In this document: positions 57,400 to 64,000 of the stretch, one piece after another
How positions within the stretch are numbered: position 1 is the stretch's first letter
Layout: each line of letters starts with the position of its first letter
Source of the DNA: Actinoplanes italicus
GTDB lineage: Bacteria > Actinomycetota > Actinomycetes > Mycobacteriales > Micromonosporaceae
NCBI RefSeq assembly: GCF_003001815.1
Contig: NZ_PVMZ01000014.1
Location: 186,001-250,000 of the forward strand
DNA length: 64,000 nucleotides
Direction: 5' to 3'
The notes under the pieces: model-generated
Databases searched by the model: none
Told to the model about the DNA's origin: nothing
Seen by the model: the letters and a program-made list of their open reading frames with translations, nothing else
Program-made: the position numbers and the translations under genes

Positions 57400-58664
57400 G
57401 CCGTTCCCCCGATCGCGATGGCGGGCACACACGCGGAGATCGCGGTGCCGGCGCCCGGCTCCGACTCGACCTCCAGGGTCCCGGCGATGCGGGACAGCCG
57501 CTCCCGCATCGCCCGCAGACCGTAGCCACCCTCCTCGGTGACCTCGCGCGGGGACTCCGGATCGAAACCGGCGCCGTCGTCGCGGACGTCGAGGGTGACC
57601 ACGTCCTCCATGTAGGACAGCGTCAGGCCGACCCTACCGGCGGCGGCGTGCTTGGCGACGTTGGCAAGGGCTTCCTGGGCGGTACGCAGAAGCGTCGTCT
57701 CGATCTCCGGCAGCAGTGGCCGGGCCACGCCGGTGGTGGTCAGGTCGGCGCGGATCCCGTGCAGTTCCGCCCAGCCGCGCACCACCTCGTCGATCGCCTC
57801 CGGGAGACGGGCCGCGTCCAGATGCTGCGGTCGCAGCGCCTGTACCGACCGGCGGGCCTCGGTGAGGCTCTCCCGGGCCAGGCGTTTCGCGGCGGCCAGG
57901 TGCCGGTCGCGCTCGTCCGGGTGCGACTCGGCCGCCTCCAGCTGGGTGACGATGCCGGTCAGGCCCTGGGCGAGCACGTCGTGGATCTCGCCGGCCATCC
58001 GCTGCCGTTCGTTGTGGACACCCGCCTCGTGTGCCTGGACCAGCAGCTGGGCATGCAGGCCGGCGTTCTCCTGCAGCGCGGCGGCGAGTTTCGCGTTGGC
58101 CTCGGCGAGCTGGTCGATCCGGCGGACCCGGGTGTCGGCCAGACGCTCGTCCCGCAGCGTCACCCAGGTCATGGTGCTGGCGATCAACAGGTTGCAGAGC
58201 AGGACCGCCAGGTAGATCACGTAGCCGTCCTCCTCGTCGGCGATGGTGCTCCAGCCACCGATCTGGGACATCGCGTTGATCGCGGCGACCGGGAGGGTGC
58301 CGGCCAGCTGCCACCGGCCGGGCACCGCATAACCGAGGAAGATGTAGCCGGTCCAGGTGAAGACGCCGAAAAGCGGGCTGCACATGACCAGCAGGACGTT
58401 GAGGCCGAGCAGGCCGACCAGGAAGGTCAGCATCAGGCCCCGGCGAGACCGCCAGGCCGGATGCAGGTCCACCCACCAGGCGATCCAGAGTGCGGTGACG
58501 ATCGTGACGGCGGCGGTCGTGCCGAGGTCGCGCTTGGGCAGTTCCTCCACGCCCCGGGTGACCACCGCCAGCAGCAGCGAGCCGAACAGGGTTCCGTAGG
58601 ACAGCCAGGTGATCCAGTGCTCTCGGGACGCCGCCGATCCCTCCAGCGCCTCAGGCTTGTCCAT
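57396..58664 (-). CDS. Sensor histidine kinase (DesK/NarX-like HisKA_3)
   Basis: This 422-residue membrane kinase has five to six transmembrane segments and no large extracytoplasmic domain. The HisKA_3 box is ERQRMAGEIHDVLAQGLTGI with phospho-acceptor H228, followed by a HATPase domain (GYGLRAMRERLSRIAGTLEV). ATG 58664 is preferred because GGGAG lies 5 bases upstream; GTG 58670 overlaps the permease stop. It is co-transcribed between its regulator and an ABC-2 exporter. Confidence 0.93.
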   Translation of the reverse strand: MDKPEALEGSAASREHWITWLSYGTLFGSLLLAVVTRGVEELPKRDLGTTAAVTIVTALWIAWWVDLHPAWRSRRGLMLTFLVGLLGLNVLLVMCSPLFGVFTWTGYIFLGYAVPGRWQLAGTLPVAAINAMSQIGGWSTIADEEDGYVIYLAVLLCNLLIASTMTWVTLRDERLADTRVRRIDQLAEANAKLAAALQENAGLHAQLLVQAHEAGVHNERQRMAGEIHDVLAQGLTGIVTQLEAAESHPDERDRHLAAAKRLARESLTEARRSVQALRPQHLDAARLPEAIDEVVRGWAELHGIRADLTTTGVARPLLPEIETTLLRTAQEALANVAKHAAAGRVGLTLSYMEDVVTLDVRDDGAGFDPESPREVTEEGGYGLRAMRERLSRIAGTLEVESEPGAGTAISACVPAIAIGGTA

Positions 58665-58666
58665 CG

Positions 58667-59416
58667 TCACTCCCAGCGGAAGAACTTCACCGCGGCGGCA
58701 CCGCAGATCACCAGATATCCAAGGAGAACGGTAATCGAGATGAGCTCCGGGGAGTGTCCCAGGAGGGCGTCGGTCATCATGTCCTGACCGGCGGCGAGCG
58801 GGGTGAAGTCACCGATCCGCTGCAGCACCTCGGGCATCAGCTCGCGCGGCGCCCACAGCCCGGCGAAGAACATCAACGGGAAGAACAGGAAGGTGCCGAT
58901 CGCGTTGGCGGTCTTGCCGGACGGCGCCACCGCGGCCAGCAGCAGGCCGATGGCGAACGCGCCGGAGCAGTTGAGCAGGACGGCCAGCAGGAACAGCAGC
59001 GGCGACTCCGGGATCGGCACGTCGAACGCCAGATTGGCCACTGTGTACACCAGCACGGCGGAGATCAGCACGGTGATCAGGTTCATCGTCAGTTGCGCGC
59101 CGAGCAGCAGGCCGGGGCGCACCGGGGTGGTGGCGAGGCGCCGCAGGATCCCGCGCTCGCGGTAGGTGGCCAGCACCGCGGGCAGTCCCTGCAGGCCGAT
59201 GATGCCGATCGCGAGACCCAGCGCGAGTCCGGCGTACAGGTCGATCACCCGGAGGCCGCCGAGTTCCGGCGGCGCCTCCTGCATGGTCGGCACGTTGCCG
59301 AGGATCGCGATCAGCAGGACGGGGAAGAGCAGTGTGAAGAAGGCGTAGAGCGGGTCGCGGAGGGAGATCTTCATCTCGGTACGCAGCAGCTTCAGAAAGA
59401 CGGTCATGATGGTCAC
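58667..59416 (-). CDS. ABC-2 type transporter permease
   Basis: This 249-residue membrane protein has six hydrophobic segments. The start LLRTEMKISLRDPLYAFFTL and the loop YRERGILRRLATTPVRPG are typical of ABC-2 permeases. It likely exports lipids, drugs or antibiotics with the ATPase encoded just upstream. Its start overlaps the ATPase stop, and its own stop overlaps the kinase start region. Confidence 0.93.
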   Translation of the reverse strand: MTIMTVFLKLLRTEMKISLRDPLYAFFTLLFPVLLIAILGNVPTMQEAPPELGGLRVIDLYAGLALGLAIGIIGLQGLPAVLATYRERGILRRLATTPVRPGLLLGAQLTMNLITVLISAVLVYTVANLAFDVPIPESPLLFLLAVLLNCSGAFAIGLLLAAVAPSGKTANAIGTFLFFPLMFFAGLWAPRELMPEVLQRIGDFTPLAAGQDMMTDALLGHSPELISITVLLGYLVICGAAAVKFFRWE

Positions 59417-60306
59417 TCCCCGCGGGTCAGATTGACGAAGGCGTCGTCGAGGCTTGCCTGTTCCAGGGTGAGCTCGGCGGCGACGATGCCGTCGCGGGCG
59501 AGCACCGAGATGACGGCGTGCAGCAGGTTGCCGGAGCCGATGATCTCGACCCGCTCCCCCTGGCGCCGCAGCTCCTTGACCTCGGGAAGGCCGGTGAGCA
59601 GCTCGTCGGCGAACGGGAGGGACGGGCGGAACCGGATCCGCTGCTCGTCACCGGCCCGCTGGACCAGACCGGCCGGGGTGTCGAGGGCGACGACCTCACC
59701 CTTGTCGATCACCGCGATCCGGTCGCAGAGGCGCTCGGCCTCCTCCATGAAGTGAGTGACCAGCAGCAGCGTGACACCGCGGTCGCGGATGCCGGAGATC
59801 AGGTCCCAGGTGTCGCGGCGGGCCTGCGGGTCGAGGCCGGTGGTCAGCTCGTCCAGGATGGCGATCTCCGGGTTGCCGAGCAGGGCCAGCGCGATCGACA
59901 GACGCTGCTTCTGGCCGCCGGAGAGCTTGCCGTACCGGGTCTTCAGCTTGGGGGTGAGGCCCAGGTCGTCGACCAGCTTCCGCCAGTCCGCCGGGTCCGG
60001 GTAGAAGGTGCTGTACAGCTCCAGCGCCTCGCGGACGGTCAGCTTGTCCTGCAGCTCGCCCTCCTGCAGCTGCACGCCGACCCGGGTGCGCAGCGCAGGG
60101 TCGCCCGCGGAGCCGTCGAGGATCGTGATCGATCCCGAGTCCGGGGTGCGCAGGCCGGCGATGCACTCGACCGTGGTGGTCTTCCCCGCGCCGTTCGGGC
60201 CGAGAATGCCGAAGATCTCACCGCGTTCGACGCTGAAGGACACATCCCGTACGGCGACGGTTTCGCCGTACCTCTTCGCCAGGTTCTTGACCTCGATGAC
60301 TGTCAT
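59413..60306 (-). CDS. ABC transporter ATP-binding protein
   Basis: This 297-residue ATPase has Walker A GPNGAGKTTTVE, signature LSGGQKQRLSIALALLGNPE, Walker B IAILDELTTGLDPQ, and the H-loop His in LLLVTHFMEEAERL. The first base after Walker B reads D-E-L in place of the more usual D-E-P, a tolerable change. A C-terminal regulatory tail follows. ATG 60306 is the start; no clear Shine-Dalgarno is visible. It forms an exporter with the permease and lies in the same unit as the kinase and regulator. Confidence 0.94.
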   Translation of the reverse strand: MTVIEVKNLAKRYGETVAVRDVSFSVERGEIFGILGPNGAGKTTTVECIAGLRTPDSGSITILDGSAGDPALRTRVGVQLQEGELQDKLTVREALELYSTFYPDPADWRKLVDDLGLTPKLKTRYGKLSGGQKQRLSIALALLGNPEIAILDELTTGLDPQARRDTWDLISGIRDRGVTLLLVTHFMEEAERLCDRIAVIDKGEVVALDTPAGLVQRAGDEQRIRFRPSLPFADELLTGLPEVKELRRQGERVEIIGSGNLLHAVISVLARDGIVAAELTLEQASLDDAFVNLTRGE

Positions 60307-60388
60307 GCATAGAGCGTCACCCGGCGAGGGGGTTGCCCGAATCGAACAGCGAGCGAGGGAAGCGATCCACCGATCGGTGGATGCCGCC

Positions 60389-61531
60389 CTACACCGAGTC
60401 TTCCACCACGGCCGCCGGCGTCCGCCGCAGACTCGCGTAGACCGAGCCGACCTGAGCGGCCACCCGGCGCCACGAGTACGCCTGCCGCGCCCGGTCCAGC
60501 GCCGCCGTGGCGTACGTGAACCGCCGCACCTTGTCGTTGACCAGCCGCCGCAGCGCCCCGCCCAATGCCCGCGGGTCACGGGCCGGAACCAGGTCACCGG
60601 TCAGGCCGTCGACCACCGTCTCGGTCAGCGCGCCGCTGGCCGGACCGACGATCGGCACGCCGCAGGCCATCGCCTCGAGCGCCGCCTGCTCCTCCCACGG
60701 GGTCGCGATCAGCACGTCGGCGGAGCGGTACCAGCTCGGCAGATCCCGCTGGGGCACCGCACCGACCAGCCGGAACCGGTCGGCGACCTTGAACTGTTCG
60801 GCCATCGACCGCAGCAGCCGCGCGCCCGGGTCGGCCGGCAGTTGCTCCGGCGGCGGGCCACCGACCACCACCACCTCGGCGCCGGGGACGTACCGCATGG
60901 CCTGGATGACGTCGCCGAATCCCTTTCGCTCGACCAGCTTGCCGACCGACAGGATGCGGGGACGTTCCGGGTCGCGTTGGACGGCCGGGCCGTCCGGGGT
61001 GAAACGCTCGCTGTCGACGCCCGCCGGGACCACGGTCAGCCGCGCCCGGGGGACACCGATGCGGACCAGGCCGCGCATCTCCTCCTGGGTCTGCGCCACC
61101 ACCCGGTCCACCGCCCGGCCGAGCGCCCGCTCGTAGCCGGAGCGGGACGGGCCGTGCGCGACCTCCTCGGCCTCACCGAGCTCGTGGAACGACTGCACGA
61201 CCGGGATGTTCAGCTGTTTGGCGGCGGTCACCGCCGCCAGGCCGCTGGTCCAGAAGTGGGCGTGGACCACGTCCGGCGCCCAGCCGTCGCGCCACTGCTC
61301 GCCGAGGATCCGGGCGAACTCCCCCATGTACGGCAGCAGCAGATCGGTCGGCAGCGGCCGGACCGGACCGGCCGCGATGTGGACCACGTGCACGCCGCTC
61401 GGGGTGATCACGACCTCGGCGACGTCCGGATCCGCGCGACGGGTGTAGACGCGGACGTCGTGGCCCAGTTCGGCCAGCGCGACCGAGAGTTCGGCGACGT
61501 CAGCGGGTTCGGAGATCATCGCAATGTGCAC
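60389..61531 (-). CDS. GT4-family glycosyltransferase
   Basis: This 380-residue GT-B enzyme has the N-terminal loop region ELSVALAELGHDVRVYTRR, acceptor helix VVHAHFWTSGLAA, linker VVPAGVDSERF and donor-site motif PWEEQAALEAMACG-V-P. GTG 61531 is preceded by GGAGGAGA at the right distance. The acceptor is unknown. It lies beside an SRPBCC gene and a phytoene-desaturase-like gene. Confidence 0.92.
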   Translation of the reverse strand: MHIAMISEPADVAELSVALAELGHDVRVYTRRADPDVAEVVITPSGVHVVHIAAGPVRPLPTDLLLPYMGEFARILGEQWRDGWAPDVVHAHFWTSGLAAVTAAKQLNIPVVQSFHELGEAEEVAHGPSRSGYERALGRAVDRVVAQTQEEMRGLVRIGVPRARLTVVPAGVDSERFTPDGPAVQRDPERPRILSVGKLVERKGFGDVIQAMRYVPGAEVVVVGGPPPEQLPADPGARLLRSMAEQFKVADRFRLVGAVPQRDLPSWYRSADVLIATPWEEQAALEAMACGVPIVGPASGALTETVVDGLTGDLVPARDPRALGGALRRLVNDKVRRFTYATAALDRARQAYSWRRVAAQVGSVYASLRRTPAAVVEDSV

Positions 61532-61643
61532 GGGGTCTCCTCCAACGGGCCGGGATCGGGTACGCCGCAGCCAATGCCCGACGGCACGAACCGTAAACAT
61601 GGCCTACCCGTTACAGACTGTCTGAGCAGGGTAAACCGAGGTC

Positions 61644-62081
61644 GTGGCCATCGTGACCAGAACCGTCCAAGCCCCACCCGGTCAGGTCTTCGCCGTTCTC
61701 GCCGACGGCTGGAGTTACAGCGACTGGGTGGTCGGCACCGTACACATCCGTGACGTCGAGCCGGAGTGGCCGGCCCCCGGCTCGAAACTCCATCACAAGG
61801 CCGGCCCCTGGCCGCTGTCGCTGCACGACTCGTCGACCGTGCTGGCCTGCACCCCCGAACGTGAGCTGAAACTGAACGCCGGGCTGTGGCCGATGGGCGC
61901 GGCCCGGGTCGACATCCGGCTCACCCCGGTCGACGGCGGCGCCACCCGGGTGGAGATCGAGGAGGAGTTCACCGAGGGGCCGCTGCGCTGGGTCCAGAAC
62001 AAGCTCAACGACCTTCTGCTGCACCGCCGGAACGTGGAGAGCCTGCGCCGGCTCGCCGACATCGCCGAACGTCAGCGGTAG
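61644..62081 (+). CDS. SRPBCC (START-like) family protein
   Basis: This 145-residue protein has the helix-grip fold of polyketide cyclase/START-like proteins. Visible are TRTVQAPPGQVFAVLADGWS, the strand GSKLHHKAGPWPLSLHDSST and the C-terminal helix LLHRRNVESLRRLADIAERQ. It would bind a hydrophobic ligand. GTG 61644 is the start. Its last 10 bases overlap the convergent FAD-oxidoreductase gene. Confidence 0.9.
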   Translation: MAIVTRTVQAPPGQVFAVLADGWSYSDWVVGTVHIRDVEPEWPAPGSKLHHKAGPWPLSLHDSSTVLACTPERELKLNAGLWPMGAARVDIRLTPVDGGATRVEIEEEFTEGPLRWVQNKLNDLLLHRRNVESLRRLADIAERQR

Positions 62082-63634
62082 ATCACCCGGTGCGCCGCGC
62101 GGATCGCGGCCGGATAGAGCGGGTTCCGGTCGCGGACCAGCGCGGCCCGTGCCGCGTTGGCGCCCGGCGCGCCGTGGACCCCGCCGCCCGGATGCGCCGA
62201 CGCGCTGCCCAGGAACAGCCGGTCCACCGGGGTGTCCGGCCGCCCGAGGCCCGGCACCGGACGCAGGAACAGCTGCTGGAACGCGGCAGCCGTACCGCCG
62301 CCGAGCGCTCCGCCGACCAGTGACGGGTTCTCCCGCTCCATGTCGCCCGGCGCGTACACGTGCCGGGCGACCACCTGGGAACGGAAGCCGGGCGCGTGCT
62401 GCTCGACGACCGCCTCCATCCGCTCGACGTGGGCGGCGATGACGTCGGCGTCCCAGGACTGCCGGTGCGGCAGGTGCGTGTACGCCCACATCGACTCGGT
62501 CCCGGCCGGTGATCGGGTGGCGTCGGCCGTCGTCATCTGCCCGAGCAGCAGGAACGGATCCGGCGGCACCTCGTCGGCGGCCAGATGCGCCGCGTAGCGG
62601 GTCAGCCCGTTCAGGTCGGCGCCCAGGTGCACGGTCCCGGCCCGGCCCGCCTCCGGGTTAGTCCACGGCACCTTGCCGCGGACCGCCCAGTCCACCTTCA
62701 CGGTCGCCCCGTCCCACCGGAAGTGCGCGAGGTCCTCGGCGAACCGGGGCGGCAGCCACCGGTCACCGACCAGATCGAGGAAGAGCGCCGGAGCCGGCAC
62801 GTCGGCGATCACCGCCCGGCGGGCCCGCCAGTCCCGGCCGTCCGCGGTGCGTACCCCCACGGCCCGTCCCCGGGCGACCAGCACCCGGGACACCGGCGCC
62901 GCGTAGACGATCTCCCCGCGGAAGCGCCGGACCAGCGCCGAGGTGATCTCCTGGGCGCCGCCGACCGGCACCGGCCAGCCGAACTCCTGCCCGAGCATCG
63001 CCAGCAGCCAGCCGTAGACACCGCCGCCCGCCTCCTCCGGCGACAGGTCGGTGTGCAGCGCGCACCCGGCCAGGGCCAGGGCCGCCCCCTCGCCGTCGAA
63101 CATCTCCGAGCCGAGCTCGCGGACCGACAGCACCAGGCGCCGGGCCAGCCGCAACGCACCGCCCACCCGCAACTGCCGGACCAGGCCGACGCTGTTGCGG
63201 ATCGGCGGGAACGGGGTGAACAGGGTGTTCAGCATCTGCGACGACACCGAGCGCCACTCCGCGTAGGCGGTCCGCCAGCGGTCGCCGTCGCCGGGCGCGA
63301 ACCGCTCCATCGACGCGGCGGTCCGGTCGAGGTCGCGGCTGACCGTCGCGGCGCGGCCGTCCGGGAGCAGGTGGGTGAACACCTCCGGGGCATGCGTCCA
63401 GCGCAGATCCAGCTCCAGCGATTTCAGCACCGGGGAGGCGTACCCCAGGGGATAGAAGGCGCTGAAGAGGTCGGACAGGTATCCCGGCGCGGTGATCTCG
63501 CCGGACCGGACCGCGCCGCCGGCATGTGGCGTCGCCTCCAGGACCAGCACCGACCACCCGGCGTCGGCGAGCAGGTTCGCCGCCACGAGGCCGTTGTGAC
63601 CGGCCCCGACGACGATCGCATCCACGGCATCCAC
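62072..63634 (-). CDS. Phytoene-desaturase-like NAD(P)/FAD-dependent oxidoreductase
   Basis: This 520-residue flavoprotein begins with the dinucleotide-binding motif AIVVGAGHNGLVAANLLADA and the CrtI/RetSat-type follow-up VLVLEATPHAGGAVRSGEI. The FAD C-terminal motif LFLGSASAHPGGGVHGAPGA is present. Such enzymes desaturate or isomerise carotenoids and related molecules, but no other carotenoid gene is seen here. The neighbouring SRPBCC genes may handle a hydrophobic ligand. Confidence 0.92.
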   Translation of the reverse strand: MDAVDAIVVGAGHNGLVAANLLADAGWSVLVLEATPHAGGAVRSGEITAPGYLSDLFSAFYPLGYASPVLKSLELDLRWTHAPEVFTHLLPDGRAATVSRDLDRTAASMERFAPGDGDRWRTAYAEWRSVSSQMLNTLFTPFPPIRNSVGLVRQLRVGGALRLARRLVLSVRELGSEMFDGEGAALALAGCALHTDLSPEEAGGGVYGWLLAMLGQEFGWPVPVGGAQEITSALVRRFRGEIVYAAPVSRVLVARGRAVGVRTADGRDWRARRAVIADVPAPALFLDLVGDRWLPPRFAEDLAHFRWDGATVKVDWAVRGKVPWTNPEAGRAGTVHLGADLNGLTRYAAHLAADEVPPDPFLLLGQMTTADATRSPAGTESMWAYTHLPHRQSWDADVIAAHVERMEAVVEQHAPGFRSQVVARHVYAPGDMERENPSLVGGALGGGTAAAFQQLFLRPVPGLGRPDTPVDRLFLGSASAHPGGGVHGAPGANAARAALVRDRNPLYPAAIRAAHRVIYR

Positions 63635-63709
63635 ATCAGCAAGCTACCCGGCGTTTAGGACATCTACCTCCGGGCACCCGAATGATCGAGCTACTGAAGG
63701 GAGAGCCAC

Positions 63710-64000
63710 ATGAGCACGGTTACCGAGTTCGTCGACGTCAACGTCCCGGTTCGCACCGCCTACAACCAGTGGACGCAGTTCGAGGACTTCCCGAGGTTCA
63801 TGGAGGGCGTCAGCGAGATCCGGCAGCTCGACGACACCCACACGCACTGGAAGACCGAGATCGCGGGGATCAAGCGCGAGTTCGACGCCGAGATCACCGA
63901 ACAGCTGCCCGACGAGCGGGTGGCCTGGCACGCGACCGACGGCGAGAAGCAGGCCGGTGTGGTCACGTTCCACCGCATCGACGACACACACACCCGGGTC
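63710..64000 (+). CDS. SRPBCC-family cyclase/dehydrase-like protein, cut at window end
   Basis: The visible 97 residues start MSTVTEFVDVNVPVRTAYNQ and continue WTQFEDFPRFMEGVSEIRQL, typical of the cyclase/dehydrase (COG5637-like) group. They run open to the window end. AGGGAGA lies about 7 bases before ATG 63710. It diverges from the FAD-oxidoreductase. Confidence 0.92.
   Translation, partial: MSTVTEFVDVNVPVRTAYNQWTQFEDFPRFMEGVSEIRQLDDTHTHWKTEIAGIKREFDAEITEQLPDERVAWHATDGEKQAGVVTFHRIDDTHTRV

Noticed and set aside
1..64000. tRNA, rRNA, CRISPR array, insertion sequence or prophage
   Set aside because: No cloverleaf, rRNA-like stretch, regular short repeat array, transposase or integrase was seen. 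The Holin-X protein is a chromosomal family and not evidence of a phage.

Overview
The window is a high-GC, gene-dense chromosomal segment of an actinomycete. Starts are often GTG or TTG, intergenic gaps are short, and several genes look leaderless. It carries a phosphatidylinositol mannoside (PIM) pathway, an F420-dependent enzyme, DUF3618 and Holin-X proteins, and the core order secF-secD-yajC-ruvB-ruvA-ruvC-yebC-pdxT/pdxS. This gene content fits a Micromonosporaceae-like organism such as Actinoplanes, but that assignment is inferred from gene content and order, not proven. No tRNA, rRNA, CRISPR array, IS element or prophage was found.

Layout. 1-3336: cyanophycin synthetase (C-terminus beyond the window edge) and cyanophycinase, overlapping and probably coupled. 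3349-6339: acyl-ACP desaturase, hisS and a metallo-beta-lactamase-fold hydrolase. 6507-8329: two tandem membrane-anchored cyclophilins, the first lacking the usual active-site residues, ending at a perfect palindromic terminator facing rel. 8390-17530: rel, apt, secF, secD, yajC, ruvB, ruvA, ruvC. 17632-21113: a sigma-region-2-like membrane protein, a frameshifted Uma2-family gene, yebC, pdxT and the divergent pdxS. 21163-24367: pimA, PIM acyltransferase and phosphatidylinositol-phosphate synthase. 24545-28532: an EF-G-like GTPase and a TetR/flavin-monooxygenase pair around a perfect inverted-repeat operator. 28482-31091: HIT hydrolase and thrS. 31147-36940: ADP-ribosylglycohydrolase family protein, an OmpR-type two-component system, a secreted metalloprotease-like/ricin-B protein with a degenerate zinc motif, and a small membrane protein.

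36931-40298: adenosine deaminase, trans-aconitate methyltransferase, aldo/keto reductase, small membrane protein and a cold-shock gene with a long structured leader. 40643-44290: a run of envelope genes (DUF4235, DUF3618, Holin-X, MscS, DUF1206, lipoprotein). 44339-51102: small acetyltransferase, GH3 hydrolase, small membrane protein, F420 oxidoreductase, RecQ-like helicase with a Tudor-like tail, LCP enzyme and an MBL hydrolase. 51115-56765: a LAL-type regulator divergent from a methyltransferase with three CTAGGTA repeats between them, an unknown helical protein, an AraC regulator and a VOC protein. 56767-60306: a NarL/histidine-kinase pair with an ABC-2 transporter. 60389-64000: GT4 glycosyltransferase, SRPBCC protein, phytoene-desaturase-like oxidoreductase and a second SRPBCC gene cut by the window end.

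Most genes are housekeeping. The least explained items are the LAL/methyltransferase control region, the degenerate secreted metalloprotease-like protein, the membrane-tethered sigma-like protein, the degenerate cyclophilin and the structured leader of the cold-shock gene.
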